Shown here piece after piece: positions 27,219 through 35,596 of a stretch of DNA of 64,000 nucleotides. The first letter of the stretch is position 1, and the number at the start of each line of letters is the position of its first letter. This DNA comes from Suttonella indologenes. GTDB lineage: Bacteria > Pseudomonadota > Gammaproteobacteria > Cardiobacteriales > Cardiobacteriaceae. The stretch is taken from the NCBI RefSeq assembly GCF_900460215.1, contig NZ_UHIA01000004.1:162501-226500 (forward strand). The letters run 5' to 3'. The notes beneath the pieces were generated by a model. The model was not told the DNA's origin and did no database searches. It was given only the letters and a program-made list of their open reading frames with translations. The translations under genes and the position numbers were made by a program.

Positions 27219-28035
27219 AAATAAATCTCTCGATATTTTTAAATTCGCGGGTATGGTGTGTTTAGCCTGCTCATTAGTGGTCTCTGTTTCGGCGGTCGCT
27301 TTGCGCGGTTTGCAGACGCAGAATGCGAATAATGAAATGAAGATTAATATCCTGCGCGCTGCCGGTTTGGCAGGCGCGGATGAGAAATTGTCTGCGGCAA
27401 AAATTGATGAAAAGTTCAAGGAAGTTGTACCGGTAGTGGTTGAGCTTGCCACAGGAGAATTGGATAAGAGCAAGAATCCTCTGGAATATAAAATGTATGC
27501 GGCGGCGCAAAATAATCAAGACGGGCGCGCATTAAGCGAAGATCCCGCCAATATCAAGCGCATCGCCAAACACGGCTCGGCTTATGTGTTGCTCAAAGGC
27601 GATGACATCGACCGTTTGATTTTGCCGATTCAAGGTTACGGTTTATGGTCGACGATGTATGGTTTTACCGCCTTGACCTTTAAAAATGAGCAGCCGGAGA
27701 TTGCGGGCATCACTTTCTATCAACAAGCTGAAACGGCAGGTTTGGGATCGAGAATTACCGAGCCGGCTTGGCAAAGCAAATTTGAAGGTCGCCTGCCTTA
27801 TGACAGTAATGGTAAGCCGCAACTGGAAATTGTCAAAACAAAGAGCAGTTATGACGACAATCAAGTCGAGGCGATTGCCGGCGCTACGTTAACCAGTAAA
27901 GGCGTTGAAAATATGATGAATTTCTGGTTGGGTGAGCAGGGCTATCAGCCTTTCGTCGAGCGGATTGTCGGCGGTGAAATCGACGCGCAGGCATTGCGCG
28001 ATGCCAGTCAAGCTGCTGCAGCACAAGATCAATAA
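27208..28035 (+). CDS. nqrC: Na+-translocating NADH:quinone reductase subunit C
   Basis: NqrC carries the second covalent FMN on its periplasmic domain. The 275-residue protein has one N-terminal membrane helix (about 10-32), a soluble FMN-binding domain with PIQGYGLWSTMYGF, and the attachment motif EAIAGATLTSKGVENM, in which Thr227 is the likely FMN site. It overlaps nqrB by 11 bases. Length is typical, with a short Ala/Gln tail. Confidence 0.96.
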   Translation: MSAENKSLDIFKFAGMVCLACSLVVSVSAVALRGLQTQNANNEMKINILRAAGLAGADEKLSAAKIDEKFKEVVPVVVELATGELDKSKNPLEYKMYAAAQNNQDGRALSEDPANIKRIAKHGSAYVLLKGDDIDRLILPIQGYGLWSTMYGFTALTFKNEQPEIAGITFYQQAETAGLGSRITEPAWQSKFEGRLPYDSNGKPQLEIVKTKSSYDDNQVEAIAGATLTSKGVENMMNFWLGEQGYQPFVERIVGGEIDAQALRDASQAAAAQDQ

Positions 28036-28047
28036 TGGGGTGTGCAC

Positions 28048-28737
28048 ATGAGTGAAAAAACATATTCGTATAAAGAAATATTACTAGCGCCGATTTTTGC
28101 GAATAATCCGATCGGTTTGCAAGTATTGGGTATCTGTTCTGCTTTGGCGGTAACGGGCAGCATGAAAACGGCTTTTTTGATGAGTTTGAGTTTAACGGCG
28201 GTAACTGCCTTTTCAAATTTATTTATTAGCCTGATTCGTAACCGTATCCCTAACAGCATCCGGATTATTGTGCAAATGACGGTGGTTGCTTCTTTGGTAA
28301 TTTTAGTTGATCAGTTGTTGAAAGCTTTTGCCTTTGAATTGTCTAAGCAACTTTCTGTTTTCGTCGGTTTGATTATTACCAACTGTATTGTGATGGGACG
28401 CTTGGAAGCCTATGCCATGTCTAATCCGCCTTTACCTAGCTTGATGGACGGTATCGGTAACGGTTTGGGCTATAGCGCGATGCTTTTGTCCGTAGGTACG
28501 GTACGCGAGATTTTCGGCAGCGGCACATGGTTCGGCATTCCCGTATTGCCTACCGTTGAAAGTGGCGGCTGGTATTTGCCTAACGGTCTGATGGTATTGC
28601 CTCCTAGTGCCTTCTTTGTTATCGGCTTGCTGATTTGGGCTTTGCGTACATGGAAAAGCAATCAGGTCGAGCCGCGCGAATACGTGGAAGCAAAAGCGGC
28701 TAAACCACTGGTCGGCGGGCATCCGGCGCATCATTAA
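28048..28737 (+). CDS. nqrD: Na+-translocating NADH:quinone reductase subunit D
   Basis: NqrD is one of two homologous six-helix subunits (with NqrE) that hold an iron centre within the membrane. The 229-residue protein shows FANNPIGLQVLGICSALAV, FVGLIITNCIVMGRLEAYA (with the conserved Cys) and DGIGNGLGYSAMLL. The ATG at 28048 is preferred over an in-frame GTG two codons earlier because GGGG lies 7 bases before it. The product acts with NqrE and depends on NqrM. Confidence 0.95.
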   Translation: MSEKTYSYKEILLAPIFANNPIGLQVLGICSALAVTGSMKTAFLMSLSLTAVTAFSNLFISLIRNRIPNSIRIIVQMTVVASLVILVDQLLKAFAFELSKQLSVFVGLIITNCIVMGRLEAYAMSNPPLPSLMDGIGNGLGYSAMLLSVGTVREIFGSGTWFGIPVLPTVESGGWYLPNGLMVLPPSAFFVIGLLIWALRTWKSNQVEPREYVEAKAAKPLVGGHPAHH

Positions 28738-28749
28738 GGAGTTAAGGCA

Positions 28750-29361
28750 ATGGAACATTATATTAGCCTCTTTGTTAAATCAATTTTTATTGAAAATATG
28801 GCACTGTCCTTTTTCTTGGGCATGTGTACTTTCTTAGCCATTTCCAAAAAAATCAGCACGGCAATGGGATTGGGAGTTGCGGTTATTGTGGTGCAAACTC
28901 TGACTGTGCCGCTGAATAATCTTCTCTATACCTATCTGCTCAAAGAAAACGCGGTATTGTGGCAGAGCTTGGGCATGAACGTGAATTTGAGCTTCCTCGG
29001 TTTGATTGCCTATATCGGCGTGATTGCCGCGATGGTGCAAGTTTTGGAAATGTTCTTAGACAAATACGTACCGGCGCTTTACGCCGCTTTGGGGATTTTT
29101 CTGCCGCTGATTACGGTGAACTGCGCGATTATGGCGGGGTCTTTGTTCATGGTTGAGCGTAATTATAATTTCGGCGAGTCGCTTGTCTACGGCGTAGGCG
29201 GCGGTTTCGGTTGGGCTTTGGCGATTGTGCTTTTGGCCGGCGTACGCGAAAAATTACGTTACGCCGATGTGCCTAAAGGATTGCAAGGCTTAGGAATTAC
29301 CTTTATCGCCACAGGTTTGATGGCATTAGGCTTTATGTCTTTCTCCGGCGTGCAGCTGTAA
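28750..29361 (+). CDS. nqrE: Na+-translocating NADH:quinone reductase subunit E
   Basis: The 203-residue protein is the inverted-topology partner of NqrD. It has FVKSIFIENMALSFFLGMC with a conserved Cys, the FLPLITVNCAIMAGSLFM segment with the second Cys, and GGGFGWALAIVLLAGVREKL. Six hydrophobic segments are visible. It starts 12 bases after nqrD with AAGGAG-type ribosome-binding sequence, and nqrF begins 11 bases after its stop. Confidence 0.97.
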   Translation: MEHYISLFVKSIFIENMALSFFLGMCTFLAISKKISTAMGLGVAVIVVQTLTVPLNNLLYTYLLKENAVLWQSLGMNVNLSFLGLIAYIGVIAAMVQVLEMFLDKYVPALYAALGIFLPLITVNCAIMAGSLFMVERNYNFGESLVYGVGGGFGWALAIVLLAGVREKLRYADVPKGLQGLGITFIATGLMALGFMSFSGVQL

Positions 29362-29372
29362 GCGAGGAAACA

Positions 29373-30599
29373 ATGGAAATTATTTACGGAATACTCATTT
29401 TTACCGGCTTGGTACTGCTCTTAGCTGCGGTTATTTTAGTGGCGAAGAAATGGTTGGTGCCGGAAGGCAATATTAAAATCATCGTTAACGGCGAAAAAGA
29501 AATCGACGTACCGGCGGGCGGCAAATTGCTCGGTGCTTTGGCTGACGGCGGCATTTATGTGTCTTCGGCTTGTGGCGGCGGCGGCAGCTGCGGTCAGTGT
29601 CGCGTTAAGGTGACCGAGGGCGGCGGCGAGATTTTGCCGACCGAACTCAACCATATTACCAAGCGCGAAGCGCGCGAAGGGGAGCGTTTGTCTTGCCAAG
29701 TGGCGGTTAAGCGCGATATGCATGTGGAAGTCGAAGAATCTATTTTCGGTGTGAAAAAATGGGAATGTACGGTTATTTCTAATGATAACAAGGCGACTTT
29801 TATCAAAGAATTGAAATTACAAATTCCGGACGGCGAATCGGTGCCTTTCCGTGCCGGCGGCTATATTCAGATTGAAGCTCCGGCACATGAGATCAAATAT
29901 GCCGACTACAAAGATAATATTGCGGCCGAATTCCATGAAGATTGGGATAAATTTGATTTGTGGCGCTATGTTTCAACAGTGAATGAGCCGATTATCCGTG
30001 CTTACTCTATGGCGAACTATCCTTTAGAAGAAGGCATTATTATGCTTAACGTACGGATTGCTTCTCCGCCGCCGCGCGGTCCTGAAGGCATTCCTCCGGG
30101 TAAGATGTCGTCTTATATTTGGTCATTAAAACCCGGTGATAAAGTGATTATTTCGGGACCTTTCGGCGAGTTTTTTGCCAAAGAAACCGAGGCGGAAATG
30201 GTCTTTATCGGCGGCGGCGCAGGTATGGCGCCGATGCGTTCGCATATTTTTGATCAGCTTAAACGTATTGGAACCAAGCGTAAAATCACTTTCTGGTATG
30301 GCGCGCGTTCTAAGAAAGAAATTTTCTACAAAGAAGATTTTGATGCTTTGGCGGCAGAATTTCCGAATTTCACTTGGCATATTGCGCTTTCGGATGCTTT
30401 GCCGGAGGACAATTGGACAGGTTATACCGGCTTTATCCATAATGTGGTGTACGAACAGTATTTGAAAGACCATCCGGCACCTGAAGATTGCGAATATTAT
30501 ATGTGCGGTCCGCCGATTATGAACAAATCCGTGATTGAGATGTTGCATAATTTGGGCGTTGAAGATGACAACATCATGCTTGATGACTTCGGCGGTTAA
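29373..30599 (+). CDS. nqrF: Na+-translocating NADH:quinone reductase subunit F
   Basis: NqrF takes electrons from NADH. The 408-residue protein has an N-terminal membrane helix (about 4-25) and a [2Fe-2S] domain with Cys67, Cys73, Cys76 and Cys108 (SACGGGGSCGQC and RLSC). The FAD domain contains IIRAYSMANYP, and the NADH domain contains FIGGGAGMAPMRSHIFDQL and YYMCGPPIMNKSVIEML. The C-terminal ending DDFGG is the usual one. It is followed by apbE after 4 bases. Confidence 0.98.
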   Translation: MEIIYGILIFTGLVLLLAAVILVAKKWLVPEGNIKIIVNGEKEIDVPAGGKLLGALADGGIYVSSACGGGGSCGQCRVKVTEGGGEILPTELNHITKREAREGERLSCQVAVKRDMHVEVEESIFGVKKWECTVISNDNKATFIKELKLQIPDGESVPFRAGGYIQIEAPAHEIKYADYKDNIAAEFHEDWDKFDLWRYVSTVNEPIIRAYSMANYPLEEGIIMLNVRIASPPPRGPEGIPPGKMSSYIWSLKPGDKVIISGPFGEFFAKETEAEMVFIGGGAGMAPMRSHIFDQLKRIGTKRKITFWYGARSKKEIFYKEDFDALAAEFPNFTWHIALSDALPEDNWTGYTGFIHNVVYEQYLKDHPAPEDCEYYMCGPPIMNKSVIEMLHNLGVEDDNIMLDDFGG

Positions 30600-30603
30600 G
30601 CGA

Positions 30604-31647
30604 ATGCGTTTTGCACAATGGAAAATGCCACTGCTTTTTGCAGTGGCATTATGCTTTTTATCGGCTTGTGCGGAAGAAGCATCATCTAATTTGCAGGTTT
30701 TGCGGGGACAAACAATGGGTACGTATTGGCAAGTCAGCATTGCGGAGAAGCATTTGCCGATTGAAGCTTCTGCCTTACAAACAGGGATTGAGGCGGAATT
30801 GGCGGCAGTCAATCAGTCGATGTCCACCTATATTCCCGATTCGGAACTGATGCGCTGGAATCGGCAACGCGGCAGCGAAGCGCAAACGATCAGCCCAGAA
30901 TTGCGTCATGTCGTCGCGAAAGCCCTGCAAATTAGCGCGCAAAGCGAAGGCATGTATGATGTAACAGTCGGGCCCTTAGTTAATTTATGGGGATTCGGTC
31001 TTGATAAAGTGCAAACGGCACCCGATGAGGATACGATAGTGGAAGTGCTGTCTTATACAGGTTATCAGCATCTGCAATTAAGCGCGGAGGGGCTGGCAAA
31101 AGACCATCCGCAAACTCAGATTGATTTGTCTTCGATTGCCAAAGGTTACGGCGTGGACAGAGTGGCCGATTATTTGCAGCGGCAAGGATTGCAGCATTTC
31201 ATTATCGACATCGGTGGCGAAGTGCGTATGCAGGGTAACCGTTTTGGACAGGCATGGCGCATCGGTGTGGAAATGCCCAAGCATAGCGGTTCGCGCGAAT
31301 TGGAAAGTGTGATTCGCGTGCAAGATCGGCAATTATCGATGGCGACTTCCGGCAATTATCGTAATTTTCTTAATTACGAAGGCATGCAAGCGGTGCATAC
31401 GATTAACCCTAAAACCGGCAAAGGCGCACAATCTTCGCTGCTTTCGGTAACCGTATTGCACGAAGACTGCATGAGCGCCGATGCTTATGCAACGGCGTTA
31501 ATGGCATTAGGCGACAGACAGGCAGAAGATTTTGCCACTCGATACGATTTGGCGGTATTATTTATTTTTGCGGGCGAGCAGGCGGGCGAATTCACATTGC
31601 GCACGAGTCCGCGTTATGAATCTGTATTAAAAGGAGACAATCCATGA
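30604..31647 (+). CDS. apbE: FMN transferase ApbE (lipoprotein)
   Basis: ApbE moves FMN from FAD onto threonine of NqrB and NqrC in the periplasm. The 347-residue precursor has a lipoprotein signal (lipobox LSAC), then GQTMGTYWQV, TVGPLVNLWGFG and DLSSIAKGYGVDRVADYL, and HTINPKTGKGAQ near the C-terminus; these make the FAD and Mg2+ sites. The ATG at 30604 begins 4 bases after nqrF; a longer frame within nqrF is out of its frame and rejected. It overlaps nqrM by 4 bases. Confidence 0.95.
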   Translation: MRFAQWKMPLLFAVALCFLSACAEEASSNLQVLRGQTMGTYWQVSIAEKHLPIEASALQTGIEAELAAVNQSMSTYIPDSELMRWNRQRGSEAQTISPELRHVVAKALQISAQSEGMYDVTVGPLVNLWGFGLDKVQTAPDEDTIVEVLSYTGYQHLQLSAEGLAKDHPQTQIDLSSIAKGYGVDRVADYLQRQGLQHFIIDIGGEVRMQGNRFGQAWRIGVEMPKHSGSRELESVIRVQDRQLSMATSGNYRNFLNYEGMQAVHTINPKTGKGAQSSLLSVTVLHEDCMSADAYATALMALGDRQAEDFATRYDLAVLFIFAGEQAGEFTLRTSPRYESVLKGDNP

Positions 31648-31865
31648 TTGAGGCACTGCTTATTTTTATTGTATTTGCATTGGTAATGTTGGGCATGGCA
31701 GTAGGTGTGATGTGCGGACGCAAGCCGATTGCGGGCAGCTGCGGCGGTTTAGGCGCAGTCGGTGTGGAGCGCGCCTGCGGCTGTAAAGACGTATGTAAAA
31801 ACGAGGAAGTGACGGAGCAAAAGAGTGCTAGGCAATCGTCTGATACGCAGATTTATCGTCCTTAA
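31644..31865 (+). CDS. nqrM: NQR maturation protein NqrM
   Basis: NqrM is needed to load iron into the NqrDE site. The 73-residue protein has one membrane helix (about 3-25) and then the cysteine-rich core CGRKPIAGSCGGLGAVG, followed by ERACGCKDVCK. Four or more conserved cysteines match the family. It overlaps apbE by 4 bases and closes the operon. No clear terminator follows: the next 570 bases hold repeats and a pseudogene. Confidence 0.95.
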   Translation: MIEALLIFIVFALVMLGMAVGVMCGRKPIAGSCGGLGAVGVERACGCKDVCKNEEVTEQKSARQSSDTQIYRP

Positions 31866-32022
31866 TCTATATTCATATCAAAACAATAAACGATTTTTAT
31901 CTGTCGGTTTAAACAATAAGGAATCTAACACTTTAGCTTTTCGTCTTTACGATGAATTGACGATATTGAAGTAAGGTGCAAGTTCTTGTCCTGATGTTGA
32001 AAATATTGCCGTAAGTAATTTG

Positions 32023-32169
32023 ATAGCCGGATAAGCGAAAAAGTCATGCCAAAGCAGAGAAGCGCAGACAGTACGAAGAGTACTACAGCGTTTGGCTCGC
32101 TTTGCCATGCGCTACAATAGTAAAGCTTGATATTTTTTAGGTGTGCAACTTTGTCATGAATTGACTATA
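32023..32169. repeat. Chimeric repeat: family A-like left end, family B right end
   Basis: ATAGCCGGATAAGCGAAAAA at 32023-32042 resembles the family A end, and GCAGACAGTAC inside matches the A core. The right half from ACAATAGTAAAGCTTGAT to GAATTGACTATA (about 32113-32169) is almost identical to the right half of family B copy 1. The result looks like a fused or rearranged pair of elements. It abuts the cytochrome peroxidase remnant. Between nqrM and 32022 I see nothing I can assign. Confidence 0.65.
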
Positions 32170-32322
32170 CCCGACCAAGAAATTGACGATATTGTCGCTT
32201 TCTTGTCATCTTTGACCGGTGAAATAAGTGCTGAAGCGCGCACATTGCCGATTTTGCCAAAATCAGAATTTACGCCTCGCGGATTGATGCCGCCGGCACC
32301 TGAAAAAGAAGGCATGCAATAA
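32170..32322 (+). pseudogene. Cytochrome c peroxidase, C-terminal remnant
   Basis: An open frame of 50 codons with no start encodes PDQEIDDIVAFLSSLTGE, which matches the C-terminal helix of di-haem cytochrome c peroxidase (MauG/CcpA family). A proline-rich tail follows (PRGLMPPAPEKEG) and then TAA. The rest of the gene, including both CXXCH haem sites, is absent. The frame begins exactly where the repeat ends (ACTATA at 32164-32169), so insertion plus deletion probably destroyed the gene. Confidence 0.75.
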
Positions 32323-32393
32323 GTTTTTTGAATAAGCTAAGACCTTTGCCGGATTCTGTATGTATGGGAATGTGGCAGAGGTCTTAATTTTTT

Positions 32394-32464
32394 GTAGTCG
32401 AAGCATTGAAAAAGTATGGCGGCAAGATCAAGTCTTGCATTATTTTTCCGCTTCACCGGCGCTA
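32394..32464. repeat. Short degenerate family A element overlapping murI end
   Basis: The left end GTAGTCGAAGCATTGAAAAA matches family A well. The core is only about 20 bp (GCAAGATCAAGTCTTGC, a small hairpin). The presumed right end, TTTTTCCGCTTCACCGGCGC, is diverged. The last eight codons and stop of murI lie within this right end, so the element may have replaced the native murI ending (inference). Confidence 0.5.
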
Positions 32465-33255
32465 ATCTGTGAAAGCCGTATTTGTTTTACGCTGTCGCCG
32501 CTCGGTGCAAATTGCGCCAGTATGCGGCTATCCCCCGTGCTGAACCATTCGTGTTGCGCCTGATGCGGCGGTTGCGGGTTGAGCAGTTGCGCGGCGGTGA
32601 GTATGCGGCGGGTGTGGCGGGCGACGGCGGCGCCGCTGTCGATGATGTTAACCTGCGGCAATCGCGCCGCCAATTGTGCGCGCAAATAGGGGTAATGGGT
32701 GCAGCCCAGCACCAATTGGTCGATACCTGCGGCGGCAAAGGCGCTACAGTGCACATCCAATAATGCCGCCATTTCCTTACTGTGCAATTGATTGTTTTCA
32801 ATCAGTTCGACCAATCCGCTGCCGCTGCGCGCCAGCAGTTTGATGCCTTTGCTTTTTACATGGTTTTCCACGCCGGCAAGGAATTTTTCGCTTGCCAAAG
32901 TGGCTTTGGTAGCGAGTACGCCGATGCTGCCGCTGTGTGTGGCAAGGGCGGCGGGTTTGACGGCGGGTTCGACGCCGATAATCGGCAGGCGGTATCGGCT
33001 GCGCAATGCGGCGGCGGCAAGGGCGGTGGCGGTGTTGCAGGCAATGATGATGAGTTTGCAGCCGCGCTCGATGAGAAAGGCGCAGTCGGCTTCGCAGAGG
33101 GCGAGGATTTCGGACGGACTTTTGTCGCCGTAGGGTGCGTTGGCATTGTCGGCGAGGTAGCAGGTGTTTTCCTGCGGTAATTCGGTTTGCAGCGCCTGCC
33201 AAATACTGCTGCCGCCGATGCCGGAATCAAATAGTCCGATGGCTGCCGATGACAT
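32440..33255 (-). CDS. murI: Glutamate racemase
   Basis: MurI makes D-glutamate for peptidoglycan. The 271-residue protein has GLFDSGIGGSSIWQAL with the first catalytic region, LADNANAPYGDKS, the catalytic Cys in IIACNTATALA, and the second Cys in LGCTHYPYL. The N-terminus overlaps the upstream YccS-like gene by 29 bases. Its final residues (about ISAGEAEK) and TAA fall in a degenerate family A repeat, so its natural C-terminus may have been altered. Confidence 0.94.
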   Translation of the reverse strand: MSSAAIGLFDSGIGGSSIWQALQTELPQENTCYLADNANAPYGDKSPSEILALCEADCAFLIERGCKLIIIACNTATALAAAALRSRYRLPIIGVEPAVKPAALATHSGSIGVLATKATLASEKFLAGVENHVKSKGIKLLARSGSGLVELIENNQLHSKEMAALLDVHCSAFAAAGIDQLVLGCTHYPYLRAQLAARLPQVNIIDSGAAVARHTRRILTAAQLLNPQPPHQAQHEWFSTGDSRILAQFAPSGDSVKQIRLSQISAGEAEK

Positions 33256-35269
33256 GGCTTTCCTTGTAAAGGGCTTCTAGTGCTTGGCAGAGCGGCAGCA
33301 GTTGCCGTTCGCTATCATGGCTCGGGCTTTGTTCCAAGCGCCGAATGTAGGCACTAAGGGCATCGGGTTTTTCTTTGCCGTACATGATATTGAGGAGCGG
33401 TTCTAGGGTGCTGTCGCTGAGGGCGTTTTGCTGTCCGCGGTGTGCCGCCAAGGCGGAGAGGCGCGAGACGAGGCGGTAGTTTTCCTGCACGGCGTTCATG
33501 GCTTGGCTTTGCTGCTGTTCGGTGGCGAAGCCGGCAAGGGCGGCGGCTTGTTCATGAACGCGACGACGGCTGGCGCGGTAGGCAAGGTCGTCGCGTTGTT
33601 CTTGATGGAGTTGCGCGCTAATCACGGCAAGATAATCGGCATTGGCTTGCAGGGCGTTGCGGATGAGTTGCGGTAAGGATTGGTAGCGCCGTTCGGGAAA
33701 AATCCATTGCACGCAGCTCCAAGCGATTGCCGCGCCGAGCAGGGTATCGAAAACCCGCCGCCAAACGGCACCGCCCAAATTAACGTCTATCAAAGCAAAG
33801 CCGATAAAGACTTGTACGGTAATGAAAAAGGTGGAAAAGCTGTAGTTGCGGGCGCGGAAGTAAAAGAAAAAGGTGTTTGCCAGCACTAATAAGCTCAGCA
33901 GGGTGATGCGTTCCGGCGCCAATAGGGGCAATAAACCGCCGACCAGTACGCCGATTAAGGTGCCGATGATGCGTTGCACCAGTTTGCTGCGCGTAGCGGC
34001 GCGGTTGGGCTGGCAGACGAATACGGCGGTGAGCAATATCCAATAGCCAAGGTGCAGGTCTAGGCTTTCAACGATTATCACGCACAGGCAACTCATCAGG
34101 CTCATGCGCAAGGCATGGCGGAAAAAGGGCGATTGGGCGTGCAGATGGACGCGCAGGCGCTGCGGAATTTGCCGCCAATCGGAGAGTTGGTTGTTGTGCA
34201 GGCGGTCTTGCGCGTGCATGGCGCTGTCCTGTGCCTGCTCTGTTTTGCCTAATTTTTCCAATTGCAGGCTGATTTTTTCCAGATTTCGCAGTACGGCGGC
34301 AAGGCTGTGTTCTTGCGGCGCTTGGGCGAGATGATGCTGCCAAGCCTTGTGCAAACCGACTTGCGCGCGCAACAAGGCGGGCGGGCAGTCAAAGCTCTGT
34401 TCTGCGGCAAGGGCTCGGGCATAGGCACGGCAAGCCTGCGCCTGCAAATGAATCAGGCGTTCGATGCGAAAGAGCAAATCGCTGTGCGGCAGGCGCGTCA
34501 GCAGGTCTTGATAATCGACGTGCGCGGCGCTGATGCGTTCGTGGATGTCCTGCGCGCTGAAAAAATCTTGCAGTTGGCGGCGGCGCAAAGGCGACATTTT
34601 GCCGCCCGCCAAGCGGTTGAATAATACGTCGCGGCTGTGGTTAAAGGCTTCCGCCACTTTGCCGGTCAGACCGGCGAGGCGGTATTCCGCTGCCGTCAAT
34701 TGCGCTTTTTCATCAGGCGCGAAGAACAGGGCTTTTTCGTCCATATAATCCGCCAATACGCGAAAAGAGGCGGCAAGACTTTGCTGCACGGGGTGGTTGG
34801 GGAAGAGTAATTGAAAGCCCAGCATGCTGGATTGGCAAATCAGCGCACCGAGCATAATCAGCAGCGGATTGGCATACCAAGGCAGGGCGGCATTGTCTGC
34901 CAGCAAGGTGTATAGCGCGACGACAAGGCTGCAAAAGCCGATGGTGCGGTAGCGCGTATCGATTGCCCCGAGCATGGTGCTGAAAAATGCCAGCACCGCC
35001 ATGAGCAGGAATAAGGCGAGGGGATAGGCTTGGCTGATTTGCACCGCTAAGGCGCACAGTCCGAAAGTCGGCAAGATGATGAAGAGATTGCGCACACGAC
35101 CGCCGGCGCGGTGATCCATATCCGCCAATCCGCCGGCAATCACGCCCAGCACCAATGCAATGGCGGCTTCCCGCAAATCCAAGCGCGCAATCAGCCATGC
35201 CGTGAAGGCAAAAGCGGTAAAAATCGGCAAAGTATGCAGAATCAGCGGCGGCAGGCGGAGGGGTTTCAT
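33227..35269 (-). CDS. YccS/YhfK-type FUSC membrane protein
   Basis: A 680-residue protein has two blocks of about five to six membrane helices, each followed by a large soluble helical region, as in the YccS/FUSC family. The first block lies at about 10-130, the second at about 385-500, with SLDLHLGYWILLTAVFVCQP and the GTLIGVLVGGLLP hairpin marking the latter. Relatives include aromatic acid efflux protein AaeB; substrate is unknown. The start at 35269 has AAAGGA 9 bases upstream; a longer frame upstream is not supported. It overlaps murI by 29 bases. Confidence 0.88.
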   Translation of the reverse strand: MKPLRLPPLILHTLPIFTAFAFTAWLIARLDLREAAIALVLGVIAGGLADMDHRAGGRVRNLFIILPTFGLCALAVQISQAYPLALFLLMAVLAFFSTMLGAIDTRYRTIGFCSLVVALYTLLADNAALPWYANPLLIMLGALICQSSMLGFQLLFPNHPVQQSLAASFRVLADYMDEKALFFAPDEKAQLTAAEYRLAGLTGKVAEAFNHSRDVLFNRLAGGKMSPLRRRQLQDFFSAQDIHERISAAHVDYQDLLTRLPHSDLLFRIERLIHLQAQACRAYARALAAEQSFDCPPALLRAQVGLHKAWQHHLAQAPQEHSLAAVLRNLEKISLQLEKLGKTEQAQDSAMHAQDRLHNNQLSDWRQIPQRLRVHLHAQSPFFRHALRMSLMSCLCVIIVESLDLHLGYWILLTAVFVCQPNRAATRSKLVQRIIGTLIGVLVGGLLPLLAPERITLLSLLVLANTFFFYFRARNYSFSTFFITVQVFIGFALIDVNLGGAVWRRVFDTLLGAAIAWSCVQWIFPERRYQSLPQLIRNALQANADYLAVISAQLHQEQRDDLAYRASRRRVHEQAAALAGFATEQQQSQAMNAVQENYRLVSRLSALAAHRGQQNALSDSTLEPLLNIMYGKEKPDALSAYIRRLEQSPSHDSERQLLPLCQALEALYKESHVIGSHRTI

Positions 35270-35429
35270 CATATGTCCTTTCTGGGGATCAAGGTTTGGG
35301 ATTATACGCCTCTTTGCAAGGGCGGGAGAAAATGCGCGGCGCATTGGGCAATCGCGTAAAATAGTTTTTCTTTTTTGCCCTGCTTTTTTGGAGCTGCGCT
35401 TGTGTTGTCGCCTCAGTGCGTGCAAAATT

Positions 35430-35568
35430 CATCAAATTTCCTTACTGGTTGAAACCCCTCCCTTTAGGGAGGATAATCTTGTGGGAGAGGCGTAACCTCT
35501 TCCAATTCAGGGCAACACACAGAGCAACGCTTTATGTGTCGCTCTGTGTGTTGAAACATTATTCAAAT
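35430..35568 (+). ncRNA. Family D structured repeat, copy 1
   Basis: Three hairpins stand in series. The first is CCTCCC/GGGAGG around TTTA (35457-35472). The second is GGGAGAGG/CCTCTTCC. The third is a long stem CAACACACAGAGC/GCTCTGTGTGTTG (35513-35553) with the loop region CTTTATGTG. The block begins ATCAAATTTCCTTACTGG and ends TTGAAACA. It is almost identical to 62949-63080. It lies 29 bases before yiiM and, on the other side, 160 bases before the YccS-like gene. Whether it is an independent RNA, a leader or a repeat is not known. Confidence 0.6.
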
Positions 35569-35596
35569 TATTGTTTTTAAAGACTAATGAGATTTT

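Noticed and set aside
31866..32022. Possible coding remnant after nqrM
   Set aside because: An open stretch ends in TTGAAGTAA, but no family could be recognised and no start or ribosome-binding site is evident.
33227..35425. 732-residue version of the YccS-like protein
   Set aside because: The extra 52 N-terminal residues are basic and unlike the family; the ATG at 35269 is preceded by AAAGGA.
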